Positions 8,050 through 17,721 of a stretch of DNA of 35,087 nucleotides are shown here, one piece after another (within the stretch, counting starts at the first letter, position 1; every line of letters begins with the position of its first letter). The notes beneath the pieces are model-generated. The model saw only the letters and a program-made list of their open reading frames with translations. It ran no database searches and had not been told where the DNA came from. The stretch lies in the NCBI GenBank assembly GCA_018883635.1, contig JAHLFT010000103.1, forward strand, positions 1 through 35,087, given 5' to 3'. The position numbers were made by a program, and so were the translations under genes. This DNA is from Candidatus Lactobacillus pullistercoris. Its GTDB lineage: Bacteria > Bacillota > Bacilli > Lactobacillales > Lactobacillaceae.

Positions 8050-10449
8050 ATGGCAAATATTTTAAAGAAACTTTATAACGCAGATAAAAGAGAATTAAAA
8101 CGATTTGAAAGAATAGCTAAGAAAGTAGAATCTTATGCTGACGAAATGAGTAAGCTTTCAGATGATGAATTGAAGGCTAAGACACCAGAATTTCGTGAAC
8201 GCTTGAAAAATGGTGAAACTTTAGACGATATTTTGCCTGAAGCTTTTGCTGTTTCACGAGAAGGTGCTAAGCGTGTATTAGGCTTATATCCATTCCATGT
8301 TCAAATTTTAGGTGGGATTGCGCTTCACTATGGTAACATTGCCGAAATGATGACCGGTGAAGGTAAAACTTTAACGGCTACAATGCCTGTATACTTGAAT
8401 GCCCTTGAAGAAAAAGGAGTTCATGTTGTAACTGTTAATGAATATTTGTCTAGCCGTGACGAAGAAGAAATGGGTCAACTATACAAGTGGCTTGGCTTAA
8501 CAGTAGGCTTAAACTTGAATTCAATGTCTCCAGATGAAAAACGGGAAGCATACAATTGTGACGTTACCTATTCAACTAACTCAGAATTAGGTTTTGACTA
8601 TTTGCGTGATAACATGGTTGTTTATAAAGAACAAATGGTTCAAAGACCATTGAATTTCGCAATTATCGATGAGGTTGACTCAATCTTAATTGATGAAGCT
8701 AGAACTCCATTGATCATTTCTGGTCAAGCTGAACAAGCTAATAGTGACTACATTCGTGCTGATCGTTTTGTTAAAACTTTATCCGAAGACAAGAGTGATA
8801 ATGACGCTGACGATGATAAAGATTATGGCGATTACAAGATTGACTGGCCAACAAAGACAATTGCTTTGACTAAAACTGGAATTGAAAAAGCATGTAAACA
8901 CTTTGGCTTGAAGAACTTGTATGACGTTGAAAATCAAAAGTTAGTTCACCACATTGATCAAGCTTTACGTGCTAACTACATCATGCTTAAAGATATTGAT
9001 TATGTTGTTCAAAATGGTGAAGTAATGATTGTTGACTCCTTTACCGGTCGTGTAATGGAGGGTCGTCGTTATTCAGATGGTCTACACCAAGCGATTGAAG
9101 CAAAAGAAGGCGTTAAGATTCAAGAAGAATCTAAGACGCAAGCAACGATTACTTACCAGAACTTCTTTAGAATGTACAAGAAGTTATCAGGGATGACCGG
9201 TACTGGTAAGACTGAAGAAGAAGAATTCCGTGAAATTTATAACATGCAGGTTATCACAATTCCGACTAACCGTCCGATTGCCAGAAAAGATATGCCTGAT
9301 ATTCTGTATCCAACTTTAGATTCAAAATTCCATGCTGTAGTTGAAGAAATTAAACAACGTCACGCTAAGGGACAGCCAGTCTTAGTTGGTACAGTTGCTA
9401 TTGAAAGTTCAGAACGTTTGAGTCATCTGTTAGATGAAGCAGGCATTCCTCATGCAGTTTTGAACGCTAAGAATCACGCTAAAGAAGCACAAATTATTAT
9501 GAATGCTGGGCAACGTGGGGCAGTTACGATTGCTACTAACATGGCCGGTCGTGGTACTGATATTAAACTTGGGCCTGGTGTTAAAGAATTGGGTGGTTTA
9601 GCAGTTATTGGTACTGAACGGCACGAATCACGTCGTATTGATAATCAGCTTCGTGGTCGTTCAGGTCGACAAGGTGATCCAGGTTATACTAGATTTTATC
9701 TTTCACTTGAAGATGACTTGATGAAGCGTTTCGGTGGAGATCGTGTTAAAAACTTCTTGGATCGTTTATCTGATAACGATGATGATAAAGTTATCGAAAG
9801 TCGTTTAATTACTCACCAAGTTGAATCAGCTCAAAAGCGTGTTGAAGGTAATAACTATGATACGCGTAAGCAAACTTTGCAATATGATGATGTTATGCGT
9901 ATTCAGCGTGAAATCATTTACGGCGAAAGAATGCAAGTAATTGATGCTGATAAATCATTAAAGAATGTGTTAGTACCAATGATTCACCGGACAATTAATC
10001 ACCAGGTTAATATGTTTACTCAAGGTGATCGCAACAAATGGCGTTTAGATTCTCTTCGTGACTTTATCGTTTCAAGTTTGACTTCTGAAGAAGTTATGAA
10101 TGAGATTGACTTTAAGACTATCAGTGTTGATGACTTAAAGAAGACACTCTATGACATTGTTGAAAAGAACTTTGAAGAAAAAGAAAAAGCTTTAGGTGAT
10201 CCTTCTCAAATGTTGGAATTTGAAAAGGTTGTAATTTTACGTGTTGTTGATGATCGCTGGACTGATCATATTGATGCAATGGATCAATTACGTCAATCTA
10301 TTGGTCTTCGTGGTTATGGACAGTTGAATCCATTAGTTGAATATCAAGATTCTGGCTACAGAATGTTTGAAGAAATGATTTCTAATATTGAATTTGATGT
10401 CACACGTTTGTTCATGAAGGCAGAAATAAGACAAAACTTAAGTCGTTAA
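8050..10449 (+). CDS. secA: Preprotein translocase ATPase SecA
   Basis: SecA is the motor that pushes unfolded preproteins through SecYEG. The 799-residue protein has Walker A MTGEGKT (101-107), the DEAD-type box [15 protein letters not shown], an acidic insert ([16 protein letters not shown]), the preprotein-binding region, [22 protein letters not shown] and [13 protein letters not shown] of motor domain 2, and the helical scaffold. It ends at [10 protein letters not shown] and lacks the C-terminal zinc-binding SecB-interaction segment (CxCxSGxxxxxCHG) found in many SecA proteins. This absence is, to my knowledge, usual in lactobacilli, which lack typical SecB. It is the housekeeping paralogue; no SecA2 is in the window. 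Spacing suggests read-through to prfB. Confidence 0.98.
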   Translation: MANILKKLYNADKRELKRFERIAKKVESYADEMSKLSDDELKAKTPEFRERLKNGETLDDILPEAFAVSREGAKRVLGLYPFHVQILGGIALHYGNIAEMMTGEGKTLTATMPVYLNALEEKGVHVVTVNEYLSSRDEEEMGQLYKWLGLTVGLNLNSMSPDEKREAYNCDVTYSTNSELGFDYLRDNMVVYKEQMVQRPLNFAIIDEVDSILIDEARTPLIISGQAEQANSDYIRADRFVKTLSEDKSDNDADDDKDYGDYKIDWPTKTIALTKTGIEKACKHFGLKNLYDVENQKLVHHIDQALRANYIMLKDIDYVVQNGEVMIVDSFTGRVMEGRRYSDGLHQAIEAKEGVKIQEESKTQATITYQNFFRMYKKLSGMTGTGKTEEEEFREIYNMQVITIPTNRPIARKDMPDILYPTLDSKFHAVVEEIKQRHAKGQPVLVGTVAIESSERLSHLLDEAGIPHAVLNAKNHAKEAQIIMNAGQRGAVTIATNMAGRGTDIKLGPGVKELGGLAVIGTERHESRRIDNQLRGRSGRQGDPGYTRFYLSLEDDLMKRFGGDRVKNFLDRLSDNDDDKVIESRLITHQVESAQKRVEGNNYDTRKQTLQYDDVMRIQREIIYGERMQVIDADKSLKNVLVPMIHRTINHQVNMFTQGDRNKWRLDSLRDFIVSSLTSEEVMNEIDFKTISVDDLKKTLYDIVEKNFEEKEKALGDPSQMLEFEKVVILRVVDDRWTDHIDAMDQLRQSIGLRGYGQLNPLVEYQDSGYRMFEEMISNIEFDVTRLFMKAEIRQNLSR

Positions 10450-10453
10450 TAAT

Positions 10454-10484
10454 AAGGGGGAAGTGACATGCTTTCCCTTTTTTT
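10454..10484 (+). terminator. Terminator-like hairpin between secA and prfB (possible attenuator)
   Basis: AAGGGGGAAG pairs with CTTTCCCTTT over ten positions (two G-U), with a 7-base loop and four more Ts. The T run ends 14 bases before the prfB start, leaving no room for another promoter, so prfB must be transcribed through it. Confidence 0.7.
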
Positions 10485-10488
10485 GTAA
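10468..10488 (+). CDS. Possible six-residue leader peptide before prfB
   Basis: ATG CTT TCC CTT TTT TTG TAA reads MLSLFL. AAGGGGG lies seven bases before the ATG. The ribosome site forms the 5' arm of the hairpin, and the coding part forms the 3' arm and T run. The TAA overlaps the prfB ribosome site AAGGGAG. This could be chance; no experimental or comparative support is available here. Confidence 0.25.
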   Translation: MLSLFL

Positions 10489-10498
10489 GGGAGAAAAA

Positions 10499-11615
10499 AT
10501 GGAATTAAGTGAAATTCAAAGTACTCTAGATAATTTAAAAAAGAGATTAAATCACTTTAGGGGGTCTCTTTGACTTAGATGCAATTTCCGAGAGCATCGC
10601 AATTAATGAACAGAAAATGGCAGAGCCTAATTTCTGGAATGACCAAGACAAAGCTCAAAAATTGATTTCGGAAACAAACAGACTAAAAGAAAAGAAAGAT
10701 TCATTTTTAAATCTGCGCTCTTCTTATGAAAATGAAGTGACAGCTTTGGAATTATTAAAAGAAGAAAATGATCCTGATCTTGAACAAGAAGTCGAAAATG
10801 ATCTAGTTAAATTACAAGAAGCATTTCATAATTATGAATTAGATTTACTTTTAGCTGGAAAATATGACAGTCATAATGCTTTAATGGAAATTCACCCTGG
10901 AGCTGGTGGAACTGAAGCAATGGATTGGGCTCAAATGTTATTGCGGATGTATCAAAGATATTGTTATAATAGTGATTTTAAGTTTGAGATCAATGATTAT
11001 GAACCTGGCGAGGAAGCTGGGGTTAAGAGTGTCAGCATTAAAATTAGCGGAAAGAATGCCTACGGGATGCTCAAATCTGAAAATGGTGTCCATCGTTTGG
11101 TGAGGATTTCACCATTTGATTCCGCAAAACGGCGACATACTTCTTTTGCTTCAGTCGAAGTAATTCCTGAAATAGATGATAGTATCAAAGTTGATATCGA
11201 TCCTAAGGATTTAAGAATCGATGTTTATCGTTCTAGTGGTGCAGGTGGCCAGCACATTAATAAGACCTCAAGTGCAGTTAGAATTACTCACTTACCAACT
11301 GGCATAGTAACAACTTCACAAGCTCAACGTTCACAACTTCAGAACCGAGAGACGGCAATGAATGAATTGCGAGCAAAATTATTTCATCTAGAAGAAGAGA
11401 AAAAGTTAAAGCAAAAGCAAGCTTTAAAAGGTGACCAAAAAGAAATAGGTTGGGGTTCTCAAATTCGGTCTTATGTATTTCACCCATATAATTTAGTTAA
11501 AGATTTGCGAACAGGTTATGAAACTGCCGATGTAAATGGAGTAATGGATGGAAAATTACAACAATTTATTTATTCATATTTACAATGGCAATTGAGTCAG
11601 GAAAATCCAAATTAA
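10499..11615 (+). CDS. prfB: Peptide chain release factor 2 (programmed +1 frameshift)
   Basis: RF2 recognises UGA and UAA stop codons and triggers peptide release. The gene is join(10499..10570,10572..11615), 371 residues. The first frame encodes 24 codons, MELSEIQSTLDN...NHFRGSL, and meets TGA at 10571. A +1 slip at CTT-T puts GAC next, continuing DLDAISESIAINEQKMAEP into the track's ORF, whose ATG at 10617 is internal. The protein carries the stop-codon recognition motif SPF (RISPFDSAKRRHTSF) and the catalytic GGQ (SSGAGGQHINKTSSAVR). The ribosome site AAGGGAG lies five bases before the ATG. The gene follows secA across a terminator-like hairpin and leads a tight cluster ending at gpsA. 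Confidence 0.97.
10559..10574 (+). promoter_or_regulatory. prfB +1 frameshift site
   Basis: AGGGGG-TCT-CTT-TGA-C is nearly identical to the classical bacterial RF2 autoregulatory site: an internal Shine-Dalgarno sequence three bases before the slippery CTT, then an in-frame TGA followed by C. Low RF2 slows termination and favours the slip, restoring RF2. Confidence 0.96.
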
Positions 11616-11616
11616 A

Positions 11617-11910
11617 ATGAGTTTTATTAGTATTTTTATCTTAGTCTTAATAGCAGCAATAATTTTAGCAATACTTTATGCGTTCTTTCACATGTTGATT
11701 GTCTTCATCCCGGTTATATTCATTGTTGCAATCGGAATATGGATTATTAATCGTTTATGTGCCAAAAAAGGCGATAGTGATCTCACGCAAAAAGAAGAAT
11801 TCAGTAGATTTGATTATTTTAGTAATTATCGAAATTCAGAATCGAAGAAGCGTAAGCCAGCTAGAGATGTAACTACCAAAGACATCGATGATGATAATAA
11901 GAGGAATTAA
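11617..11910 (+). CDS. Small membrane protein of unknown function
   Basis: I do not recognise this 97-residue protein. Residues 1-48 form one or two membrane helices ([43 protein letters not shown]). The rest is a charged, soluble tail rich in Ser, Lys and Asp that ends DIDDDNKRN. It starts one base after the prfB stop and ends two bases before the hprK start, with no hairpin on either side, so it is almost certainly translated from the same message. The ribosome site must lie within the end of prfB and is not obvious (GTCAGGAAAATCC). Position in the cluster is the only clue to a role. Confidence 0.75.
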   Translation: MSFISIFILVLIAAIILAILYAFFHMLIVFIPVIFIVAIGIWIINRLCAKKGDSDLTQKEEFSRFDYFSNYRNSESKKRKPARDVTTKDIDDDNKRN

Positions 11911-11912
11911 AA

Positions 11913-12863
11913 ATGGTTGAATCAGTAAAATTAACAAAATTAATTCGAGATATTAATATTTTGCAAGTTTATCAAGGAGAGAATCTAATCGACAATGAAA
12001 AAATTCGTGTCGCTGATATTTATCGCCCCGGTCTTGAATTAACAGGCTACTTTGATTTTTATCCTAAACAGAGAATTCAGTTGTTAGGTAGAACAGAAAT
12101 TTCTTACGCTGCTCGGCTTGATCACGATATTAGAACACATGTGTTTACTAAAATGTGTACTGATGAAACGCCTTGTTTTTTGATTTCACGTTCATTACCG
12201 GTGCCAGAAGAGCTAAAAGTGGCAGCAGAAAAAGCAAAAATTCCAATTCTTCGTTCTTCTGAGTCAACTACTTATCTTTCCAGTATTTTAACCGATTATT
12301 TACGCCAAAGATTAGCAGCTAGAACCAGTATTCACGGTGTTTTAGTTGAAATTAAAGGGATGGGTGTACTGCTCACAGGAGTTTCCGGAGTTGGTAAATC
12401 TGAAACGGCTCTTGGTTTAGTTCATCGTGGTCATAGATTGATTGCTGACGATCGAGTAGATGTTTATCAAAAAGATCATGAGACGGTTATGGGTGAAGCT
12501 CCAAAAATTTTGAAGCACTTGATGGAAATTCGTGGAATCGGCATTATTGATGTGATGAATTTATTTGGTGCCGGTGCTGTTAAGGATCGAACAGAAATAC
12601 AACTAGTTATTAATTTAGTTAACTGGGATAAGAATGCTAATTATGATCGTTTAGGCTTTAATGAAAATACCCGTGAAATTTGTAACGTTAGTATTCCACA
12701 GGTTACAATTCCAGTTAAAGTTGGACGTAATATTGAAATTATTATTGAAGTTGCTGCAATGAACTTTCGTGCTAAGAAGATGGGTTATGATGCAGCTCAA
12801 AGTTTTGATAATAATTTAACTAATTTAATTTCAGATAATTCTAAAAAGGATAATAAGAAATAA
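11913..12863 (+). CDS. hprK: HPr kinase/phosphorylase
   Basis: HprK phosphorylates HPr of the sugar phosphotransferase system at Ser46 with ATP or pyrophosphate and also dephosphorylates it. P-Ser-HPr is the corepressor of CcpA, so this gene sits at the head of carbon catabolite control. The 316-residue protein has Walker A GVSGVGKS (156-163), HRLIADDRV and the HprK signature [23 protein letters not shown] lies eight bases before the ATG. It is followed by lgt at a 5-base gap, the order hprK-lgt-gpsA-trx known from lactobacilli. Confidence 0.97.
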   Translation: MVESVKLTKLIRDINILQVYQGENLIDNEKIRVADIYRPGLELTGYFDFYPKQRIQLLGRTEISYAARLDHDIRTHVFTKMCTDETPCFLISRSLPVPEELKVAAEKAKIPILRSSESTTYLSSILTDYLRQRLAARTSIHGVLVEIKGMGVLLTGVSGVGKSETALGLVHRGHRLIADDRVDVYQKDHETVMGEAPKILKHLMEIRGIGIIDVMNLFGAGAVKDRTEIQLVINLVNWDKNANYDRLGFNENTREICNVSIPQVTIPVKVGRNIEIIIEVAAMNFRAKKMGYDAAQSFDNNLTNLISDNSKKDNKK

Positions 12864-12868
12864 GATAA

Positions 12869-13708
12869 ATGGTCTCATTAGCTTTAAGTAGAAATGCTAT
12901 TCAAATAGGAAATTTCTCTGTTAAATGGTATGGTGTCATTATGGCAGTTGCAATAGTGGTTGCAACATGGATGGCTATTATTGAAGGTAAAAAAAGGCAG
13001 ATCAGCAGTGATGATTTCATTGATTTGCTATTATGGGCTGTACCTTTAGGTTATGTTGGTGCTAGAATTTATTATGTTGTGTTTGAATGGAAATACTATT
13101 CACAAAATCCTGATCAAATAATCGCCATTTGGAATGGCGGAATTGCTATTTATGGTGGCTTGATTGCAGGGCTAATTGTACTATTAGTATTTTGCTATAC
13201 TCGACAACTTCCACCATTTTTAATGCTTGATATTATTGCTCCTGGCGTGATGGCAGCACAAATTATTGGCCGCTGGGGTAACTTTATGAATCAGGAGGCG
13301 CATGGTGCAGCAACTAGCTTGCATTATTTGCAGTCTCTACATTTGCCGGAATTTATAATTCAGCAAATGAAAATTAATGGTGTTTATTATCAACCAACTT
13401 TTTTGTATGAATCGTTTTTTAATTTGATTGGTTTGATTATAATCCTGAGTTTAAGGCATAAAACTCACTTTTTTAAACAAGGTGAAGTTTTCATGACTTA
13501 CGTAATGTGGTACGCTGTAGTTAGATTCTTTGTTGAAGGATTAAGAACGGATAGTTTATATATCTTTGGTATAATACGTGTATCACAAGCTTTAAGTTTA
13601 TTTTTATTCATCGCTATTTTGGCTTTATTTATTTATCGTCGTGTAAAAGTAAAACCACAGTGGTATCTTTATGGTAGTGGTTTAAAATATCCGTATGTTA
13701 GAGGATAA
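12869..13708 (+). CDS. lgt: Prolipoprotein diacylglyceryl transferase
   Basis: Lgt moves a diacylglyceryl group from phosphatidylglycerol to the lipobox Cys of prolipoproteins in the membrane. The 279-residue protein has about seven hydrophobic segments and the Lgt signature GRWGNFMNQEAHG, the WNGGIAIYGGLIAG segment with its Tyr and Gly residues, and the later conserved VRFFVEGLRTDSL. No strong ribosome site is seen right before the ATG; translation is probably coupled to hprK, which stops five bases upstream. Confidence 0.96.
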   Translation: MVSLALSRNAIQIGNFSVKWYGVIMAVAIVVATWMAIIEGKKRQISSDDFIDLLLWAVPLGYVGARIYYVVFEWKYYSQNPDQIIAIWNGGIAIYGGLIAGLIVLLVFCYTRQLPPFLMLDIIAPGVMAAQIIGRWGNFMNQEAHGAATSLHYLQSLHLPEFIIQQMKINGVYYQPTFLYESFFNLIGLIIILSLRHKTHFFKQGEVFMTYVMWYAVVRFFVEGLRTDSLYIFGIIRVSQALSLFLFIAILALFIYRRVKVKPQWYLYGSGLKYPYVRG

Positions 13709-13734
13709 TTCAGTTAGAAAGATTGAGTGATAAA

Positions 13735-14754
13735 ATGACAAAAATTGCAGTTTTAGGTAATGGTTCTTGGGGTTCAGTTCTCGGATCAATGCTTGCAGAT
13801 AATGGTAATGATGTAATTCTTTATGGAAATATTGACAGTGTTAATAATGAAATTAATACGTCTCATACTAATACTCATTACATGAAAAATTGGAAATTGA
13901 ATCCAGCAGCAAAGGCCACTGGTAATTTGGAAGAGGCCTTAGATGGTGCGGAAATTGTCTTATTTGTTTTACCAACTAAGGCAGTAAGAATTGTTGCTAA
14001 GAATGTTCGTAAAGTTTTAGATAAAATGGGTGCAAAGCCACTTTTAGTAACTGCTACTAAAGGAATTGAACCAGGTAGTAAGAAGCTAATTTCGGATATT
14101 TTGACTGAAGAAGTCTATCCTAACGATGGTGACCGCATCGTTGCTATTTCTGGTCCAAGTCATGCTGAAAATGTTGCCCAAAAGGATTTAACTGCAATTG
14201 CATGTGCTTCAACTAATGAAGAAAATGCTAAGCGAGTTCAAAAGCTTTTCTCAAATGATTATGTTCGCTTCTATACTAATGATGACTTAGTTGGTGTGGA
14301 AGTTGGTGGTGCAGTTAAAAATGTTATTGCGATCGCCGCTGGTATCTTAGTTGGTAAAAAGTATGGTGATGATGCTAAGGCTGCCTTAATGACTAGAGGA
14401 CTTGCAGAAATTGCCAGATTAGGTGTTAACTACTTTGGCGCAAATCCAATGACATTTAGTGGATTATCAGGTATTGGTGACTTAATTGTTACTTGTACTT
14501 CTGTTAACTCACGTAATTGGCGTGCAGGCAAGCAAATTGGTGAAGGCAAGACTTTAGATTATGTTCTTGAAAATATGGGACAAGTTGTTGAAGGTGCCAC
14601 TACTGTCAAAGCTGTTCATGAATTAGCAGAAGAAAAGAATATTGATATGCCTATTAATGAAGCGGTTTACCATGTTCTTTATGAAAATGCTGATGTAGAT
14701 GATGAAATTAAAAAGATGATGGGTAGAAGTCCTAAAGCAGAAATTCGTTTATAA
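13735..14754 (+). CDS. gpsA: Glycerol-3-phosphate dehydrogenase [NAD(P)+]
   Basis: GpsA reduces dihydroxyacetone phosphate to sn-glycerol 3-phosphate for phospholipid synthesis. From ATG 13735 the protein has 339 residues and begins MTKIAVLGNGSWGSVLG, with the NAD-binding loop GNGSWG at its usual place close to the N terminus. GPSHAENVA, the catalytic-Lys segment GGAVKNVIAIAAG and LSGIGDLIVTCTS follow. The track's TTG at 13723 would add MSDK; the ATG with GAGTGA just upstream fits family starts better, though both are possible. It is the last gene of the prfB-gpsA cluster and is followed by a terminator. Confidence 0.95.
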   Translation: MTKIAVLGNGSWGSVLGSMLADNGNDVILYGNIDSVNNEINTSHTNTHYMKNWKLNPAAKATGNLEEALDGAEIVLFVLPTKAVRIVAKNVRKVLDKMGAKPLLVTATKGIEPGSKKLISDILTEEVYPNDGDRIVAISGPSHAENVAQKDLTAIACASTNEENAKRVQKLFSNDYVRFYTNDDLVGVEVGGAVKNVIAIAAGILVGKKYGDDAKAALMTRGLAEIARLGVNYFGANPMTFSGLSGIGDLIVTCTSVNSRNWRAGKQIGEGKTLDYVLENMGQVVEGATTVKAVHELAEEKNIDMPINEAVYHVLYENADVDDEIKKMMGRSPKAEIRL

Positions 14755-14758
14755 GATT

Positions 14759-14794
14759 AAAGTGTTTTAGAAAAAGTTCTTAAACACTTTTTTT
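14759..14794 (+). terminator. gpsA terminator
   Basis: AAAGTGTTT pairs with AAACACTTT around a 14-base loop region, followed by a T run, five bases after the gpsA stop. Confidence 0.85.
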
Positions 14795-14821
14795 GTAGAA
14801 AAATTGTTTCTTAGCTATAAT
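14793..14821 (+). promoter_or_regulatory. trxB promoter
   Basis: TTGTAG and a perfect TATAAT (14816-14821) are 17 bases apart. The -35 starts in the T run of the preceding terminator. Confidence 0.6.
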
Positions 14822-14874
14822 TTAATTAATCAAGTTATAGCTAAATATTTCACTACTGATTGAGGTGACAAATT

Positions 14875-15798
14875 TTGAAAAAATATGACGTCATTATAGT
14901 AGGAGCTGGCCCAGGTGGAATGACAGCTGCACTGTACGCTTCGCGTGCTAATTTAAAGGTTCTCGTATTGGATAGAGGAGTACATGGTGGACAATTAAAT
15001 AATACTGATGCAATCGATAACTATCCGGGGTTCATTTCGATTAAAGGCCCAGAACTAGCTGAAAAAATGTATCAATCAACTAAACAATTTGATGCTGATT
15101 TTGAATATGGTGATGTTCAAAGCGTGAAAATCGAAGATCAACAAAAAATAGTTAAAACAGATACTTCTGAATATCAAGCACCAGTTTTGATCATTGCTTC
15201 GGGTGCGGACCATAAAAAACTTAATGTGCCTGGAGAAGAAGAATATTCAGGACGCGGTGTTTCTTACTGCGCTGTTTGTGATGCGGCATTTTTTAAAGAT
15301 GAAGATGTTGCTGTAATTGGTGGTGGAGATTCCGCGATTGAGGAAGGAATTTACTTGTCTCAACTAGCTAAGTCAGTCACTGTAATTCATCGCCGGGATC
15401 AACTAAGAGCACAGCCAACGCTGCAAAAACGCGCTTTTTCAAACAAGAAAATGCATTTTATTTGGAATGCGCAAACAGAGGCAATTGAAGGTGATGGTAA
15501 CAAAATTACTAATGTCACATATAAGGACAAAAAGACTGGTGAAACAAAGAAATTGCCAGTTGCAGGTGTCTTTATTTACGTTGGCGTTTTAGCGCAAACA
15601 ATGCCTTTTAAAGATTTGGGTATTTTAGATGAACAAGGCTGGATTCCAACTGATGAACATATGAGTACCAAAGTTCCTGGAATTTTAGCTCTAGGTGATG
15701 TAAGACAAAAGGATTTACGCCAAATTGCCAATGCGGTTGGTGATGGTAGTATCGCTGGTCAAGAAGCTTATAATTATTTGCAAAACTTAAATGATTAA
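14875..15798 (+). CDS. trxB: Thioredoxin reductase
   Basis: TrxB is a flavoprotein that uses NADPH to reduce thioredoxin, keeping cytosolic thiols reduced. The 307-residue protein has the FAD-binding GAGPGGMTAALYASRA (10-25), the redox-active CAVC (Cys132 and Cys135), the NADPH-binding GGGDSAIEEG with the downstream HRRD that favours NADPH, and a C-terminal FAD motif LALGDVRQKDLRQIANAVGDG. These features separate it from the ferredoxin reductase relatives that lack the Cys pair. The start is TTG, with GAGGTGA six bases upstream. It has its own promoter and terminator. Confidence 0.96.
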   Translation: MKKYDVIIVGAGPGGMTAALYASRANLKVLVLDRGVHGGQLNNTDAIDNYPGFISIKGPELAEKMYQSTKQFDADFEYGDVQSVKIEDQQKIVKTDTSEYQAPVLIIASGADHKKLNVPGEEEYSGRGVSYCAVCDAAFFKDEDVAVIGGGDSAIEEGIYLSQLAKSVTVIHRRDQLRAQPTLQKRAFSNKKMHFIWNAQTEAIEGDGNKITNVTYKDKKTGETKKLPVAGVFIYVGVLAQTMPFKDLGILDEQGWIPTDEHMSTKVPGILALGDVRQKDLRQIANAVGDGSIAGQEAYNYLQNLND

Positions 15799-15805
15799 AT
15801 TAATC

Positions 15806-15838
15806 GGGACTTACTTCTAGAAGTGGATCTCTTTTTTT
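15806..15838 (+). terminator. trxB terminator
   Basis: GGGACTTACTTC pairs with GAAGTGGATCTC (with G-U pairs and one mismatch) and is followed by seven Ts. Confidence 0.85.
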
Positions 15839-15896
15839 GAAAAAAATAGTACAATATTAATTAAGAGATTAGTTTTAGGTAAGAATTGAGGCATAC

Positions 15897-17621
15897 ATGT
15901 TAGCAAAAGAAAGATTTGAACAATGGCAGGCAGACAATAATTTGCCAGACTATTTACAAGATCAATTAAATGTTTTAGGTAAAGACGAAAAGTGGATTGA
16001 AGACGCTTTTGGTCAAGATATTAATTTTGGTACTGCAGGAATGCGTGGTCGACTTGAACCAGGTACTAATAGAATTAACTTGTTCACTGTTGGACGTGTT
16101 ACCGAAGGGTTAGCTCGTTTAATTGATGAAAAGGGTGAAGACATCAAAAAACGTGGTGTTGTAATTTCATTTGACTCCAGATACCATTCAAGCGAATTCG
16201 CTGAACATACAGCAAGAATTCTAGGTGCTCATGGAATTCATGTTTACTTATTTGACGATTTAAGACCAACACCTGAACTTTCATTTGCTGTTCGTTATTT
16301 GAAGACCTTTGCAGGAATTAACATAACTGCTTCTCACAATGCTAAACAATATAATGGTTACAAAGCATACGGTGAAGATGGTGCACAAATGGCACCAGAA
16401 AATGCTGATCGGCTCTTTAGTTATGCACAAAAAGTAAAGGATATCTTTACAGTTAAAGCAGCATCAGTTCCTGAACTTAGAAAGAAAGGTCTTTTGCAAT
16501 TAATCGGTGAAGATGTTGATGAAGCTTATTTGGATCATTTAAAGCAAGTTAACATTGACACTGATATGATTAAGAAAAATGCCGACAAGCTTAAGATTAT
16601 TTATACACCGCTTCATGGTACTGGAAAGATGCTCTATGATCGGGCATTTAGACAAGGTGGATTTGATAATGTCATTCCAGTTCCAAGTCAATCAATTATT
16701 GATCCGGAATTTCCAACTACTATTAAGCCAAATCCTGAATATCGTGATATTTTTGAGCCAGGATTTAAGTTGGCAGATAAAGTAAATGCAAATGTTATTA
16801 TCGCCACTGACCCAGATGCTGACCGAATGGGAGCAGCCGTAAGAAAGAATGATGGCAGTTTCCAAGTCTTGACAGGAAATCAAATTGCAACTTTGATGGC
16901 TTATTATCTTTTAGTTCACTTAAAGGAAAGTGGCAAATTAGATTCTAACTATGAAATTGTAACTTCAGTAGTTTCGAGTGCTTTACCATTTAAGATTGCA
17001 GAAGATTTTGGTATTAAAACTAAGCATGTTTTGACTGGTTTTAAATATATTGGTGAAGAAGTGGACCGCATGAATAAAGCAAAAGATGCTAAATTATTGA
17101 TGGGCTTTGAAGAAAGTTATGGTTACCTCTTTAAACCATTTGCTAGAGATAAAGATGCAATGCAAGGTGCACTTATGTTTGCTGAAGTGGCAAGTTACTA
17201 TGCATCTAAGAATATGACTGTTTTTGATGGACTCCAAGAAATTTGGCGTAAATACGGTGTTGCATATGAAATTACTAAAGCAATCGAAATGCCAGGAATT
17301 GGTGGTCAAAAGAAGATGGCCGAATTAATGAGTAAATTGCGCAGTGAACATTTAACTGAAATTAACGGTCACAAAGTTCTTAAGATCCAAGATTTCCAAG
17401 AACAAGAAACAATTTCCGATGGCAAAAAGACTGCTTTAACAGGCTTCCCTGTTTCTAATGTTTTAAAGTACTTCTTAGATGATGAAACTTGGGTAGCTTT
17501 ACGTCCATCAGGTACTGAGCCAGTAATTAAAGCTTATGTTGGCGTTAATAAGAAAGACATCGAAACTGCAAAAAAGGCAGCTGAAGAATATCAAAAAGCT
17601 TTAGCTGATTTATTAAAGTAA
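15897..17621 (+). CDS. pgm: Alpha-phosphoglucomutase / phosphomannomutase family
   Basis: The enzyme interconverts glucose 6-phosphate and glucose 1-phosphate, linking glycolysis to UDP-glucose, teichoic acid and polysaccharide synthesis. The 574-residue protein has the catalytic phosphoserine loop NITASHNAKQYNGYK, the metal-binding loop ATDPDADRMG, the sugar-binding loop GFEESYGY and the phosphate-binding loop RPSGTEPVIKAYV, all in order and at normal spacing. GAGG lies five bases before the ATG. A phosphomannomutase or phosphopentomutase-like preference cannot be ruled out from motifs alone. TACAAT at 15850-15855 could be its -10, but no good -35 is seen. Confidence 0.94.
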   Translation: MLAKERFEQWQADNNLPDYLQDQLNVLGKDEKWIEDAFGQDINFGTAGMRGRLEPGTNRINLFTVGRVTEGLARLIDEKGEDIKKRGVVISFDSRYHSSEFAEHTARILGAHGIHVYLFDDLRPTPELSFAVRYLKTFAGINITASHNAKQYNGYKAYGEDGAQMAPENADRLFSYAQKVKDIFTVKAASVPELRKKGLLQLIGEDVDEAYLDHLKQVNIDTDMIKKNADKLKIIYTPLHGTGKMLYDRAFRQGGFDNVIPVPSQSIIDPEFPTTIKPNPEYRDIFEPGFKLADKVNANVIIATDPDADRMGAAVRKNDGSFQVLTGNQIATLMAYYLLVHLKESGKLDSNYEIVTSVVSSALPFKIAEDFGIKTKHVLTGFKYIGEEVDRMNKAKDAKLLMGFEESYGYLFKPFARDKDAMQGALMFAEVASYYASKNMTVFDGLQEIWRKYGVAYEITKAIEMPGIGGQKKMAELMSKLRSEHLTEINGHKVLKIQDFQEQETISDGKKTALTGFPVSNVLKYFLDDETWVALRPSGTEPVIKAYVGVNKKDIETAKKAAEEYQKALADLLK

Positions 17622-17633
17622 GCAAAATAAGTG

Positions 17634-17647
17634 CGAAAATACGTTCG
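17634..17647. promoter_or_regulatory. LexA-like (SOS) box upstream of uvrB
   Basis: CGAAAATACGTTCG matches the LexA box CGAACRNRYGTTYG at all but one specified position. It lies 75 to 88 bases before uvrB. TAAAAT at 17654-17659 could be the -10 of the controlled promoter. Confidence 0.6.
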
Positions 17648-17674
17648 ATGTAGTAAAATTAAAGACATTAATAG

Positions 17675-17705
17675 AAAAGTTGGACTAGTCGGTCCAACTT
17701 TTTTT
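17675..17705 (+). terminator. Strong terminator-like hairpin 17 bases before uvrB
   Basis: A perfect 11-bp stem (AAAAGTTGGAC with GTCCAACTTTT) has a 6-base loop and continues into a T run. It can end pgm transcripts, but any uvrB promoter must lie upstream of it, so it may also attenuate uvrB. Confidence 0.85.
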
Positions 17706-17721
17706 ACGAGAGGTCTTTTAA

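Noticed and set aside
10571-10573. In-frame TGA early in prfB as a possible pseudogene mutation
   Set aside because: It is the conserved programmed +1 frameshift site with its internal Shine-Dalgarno; the gene is intact.
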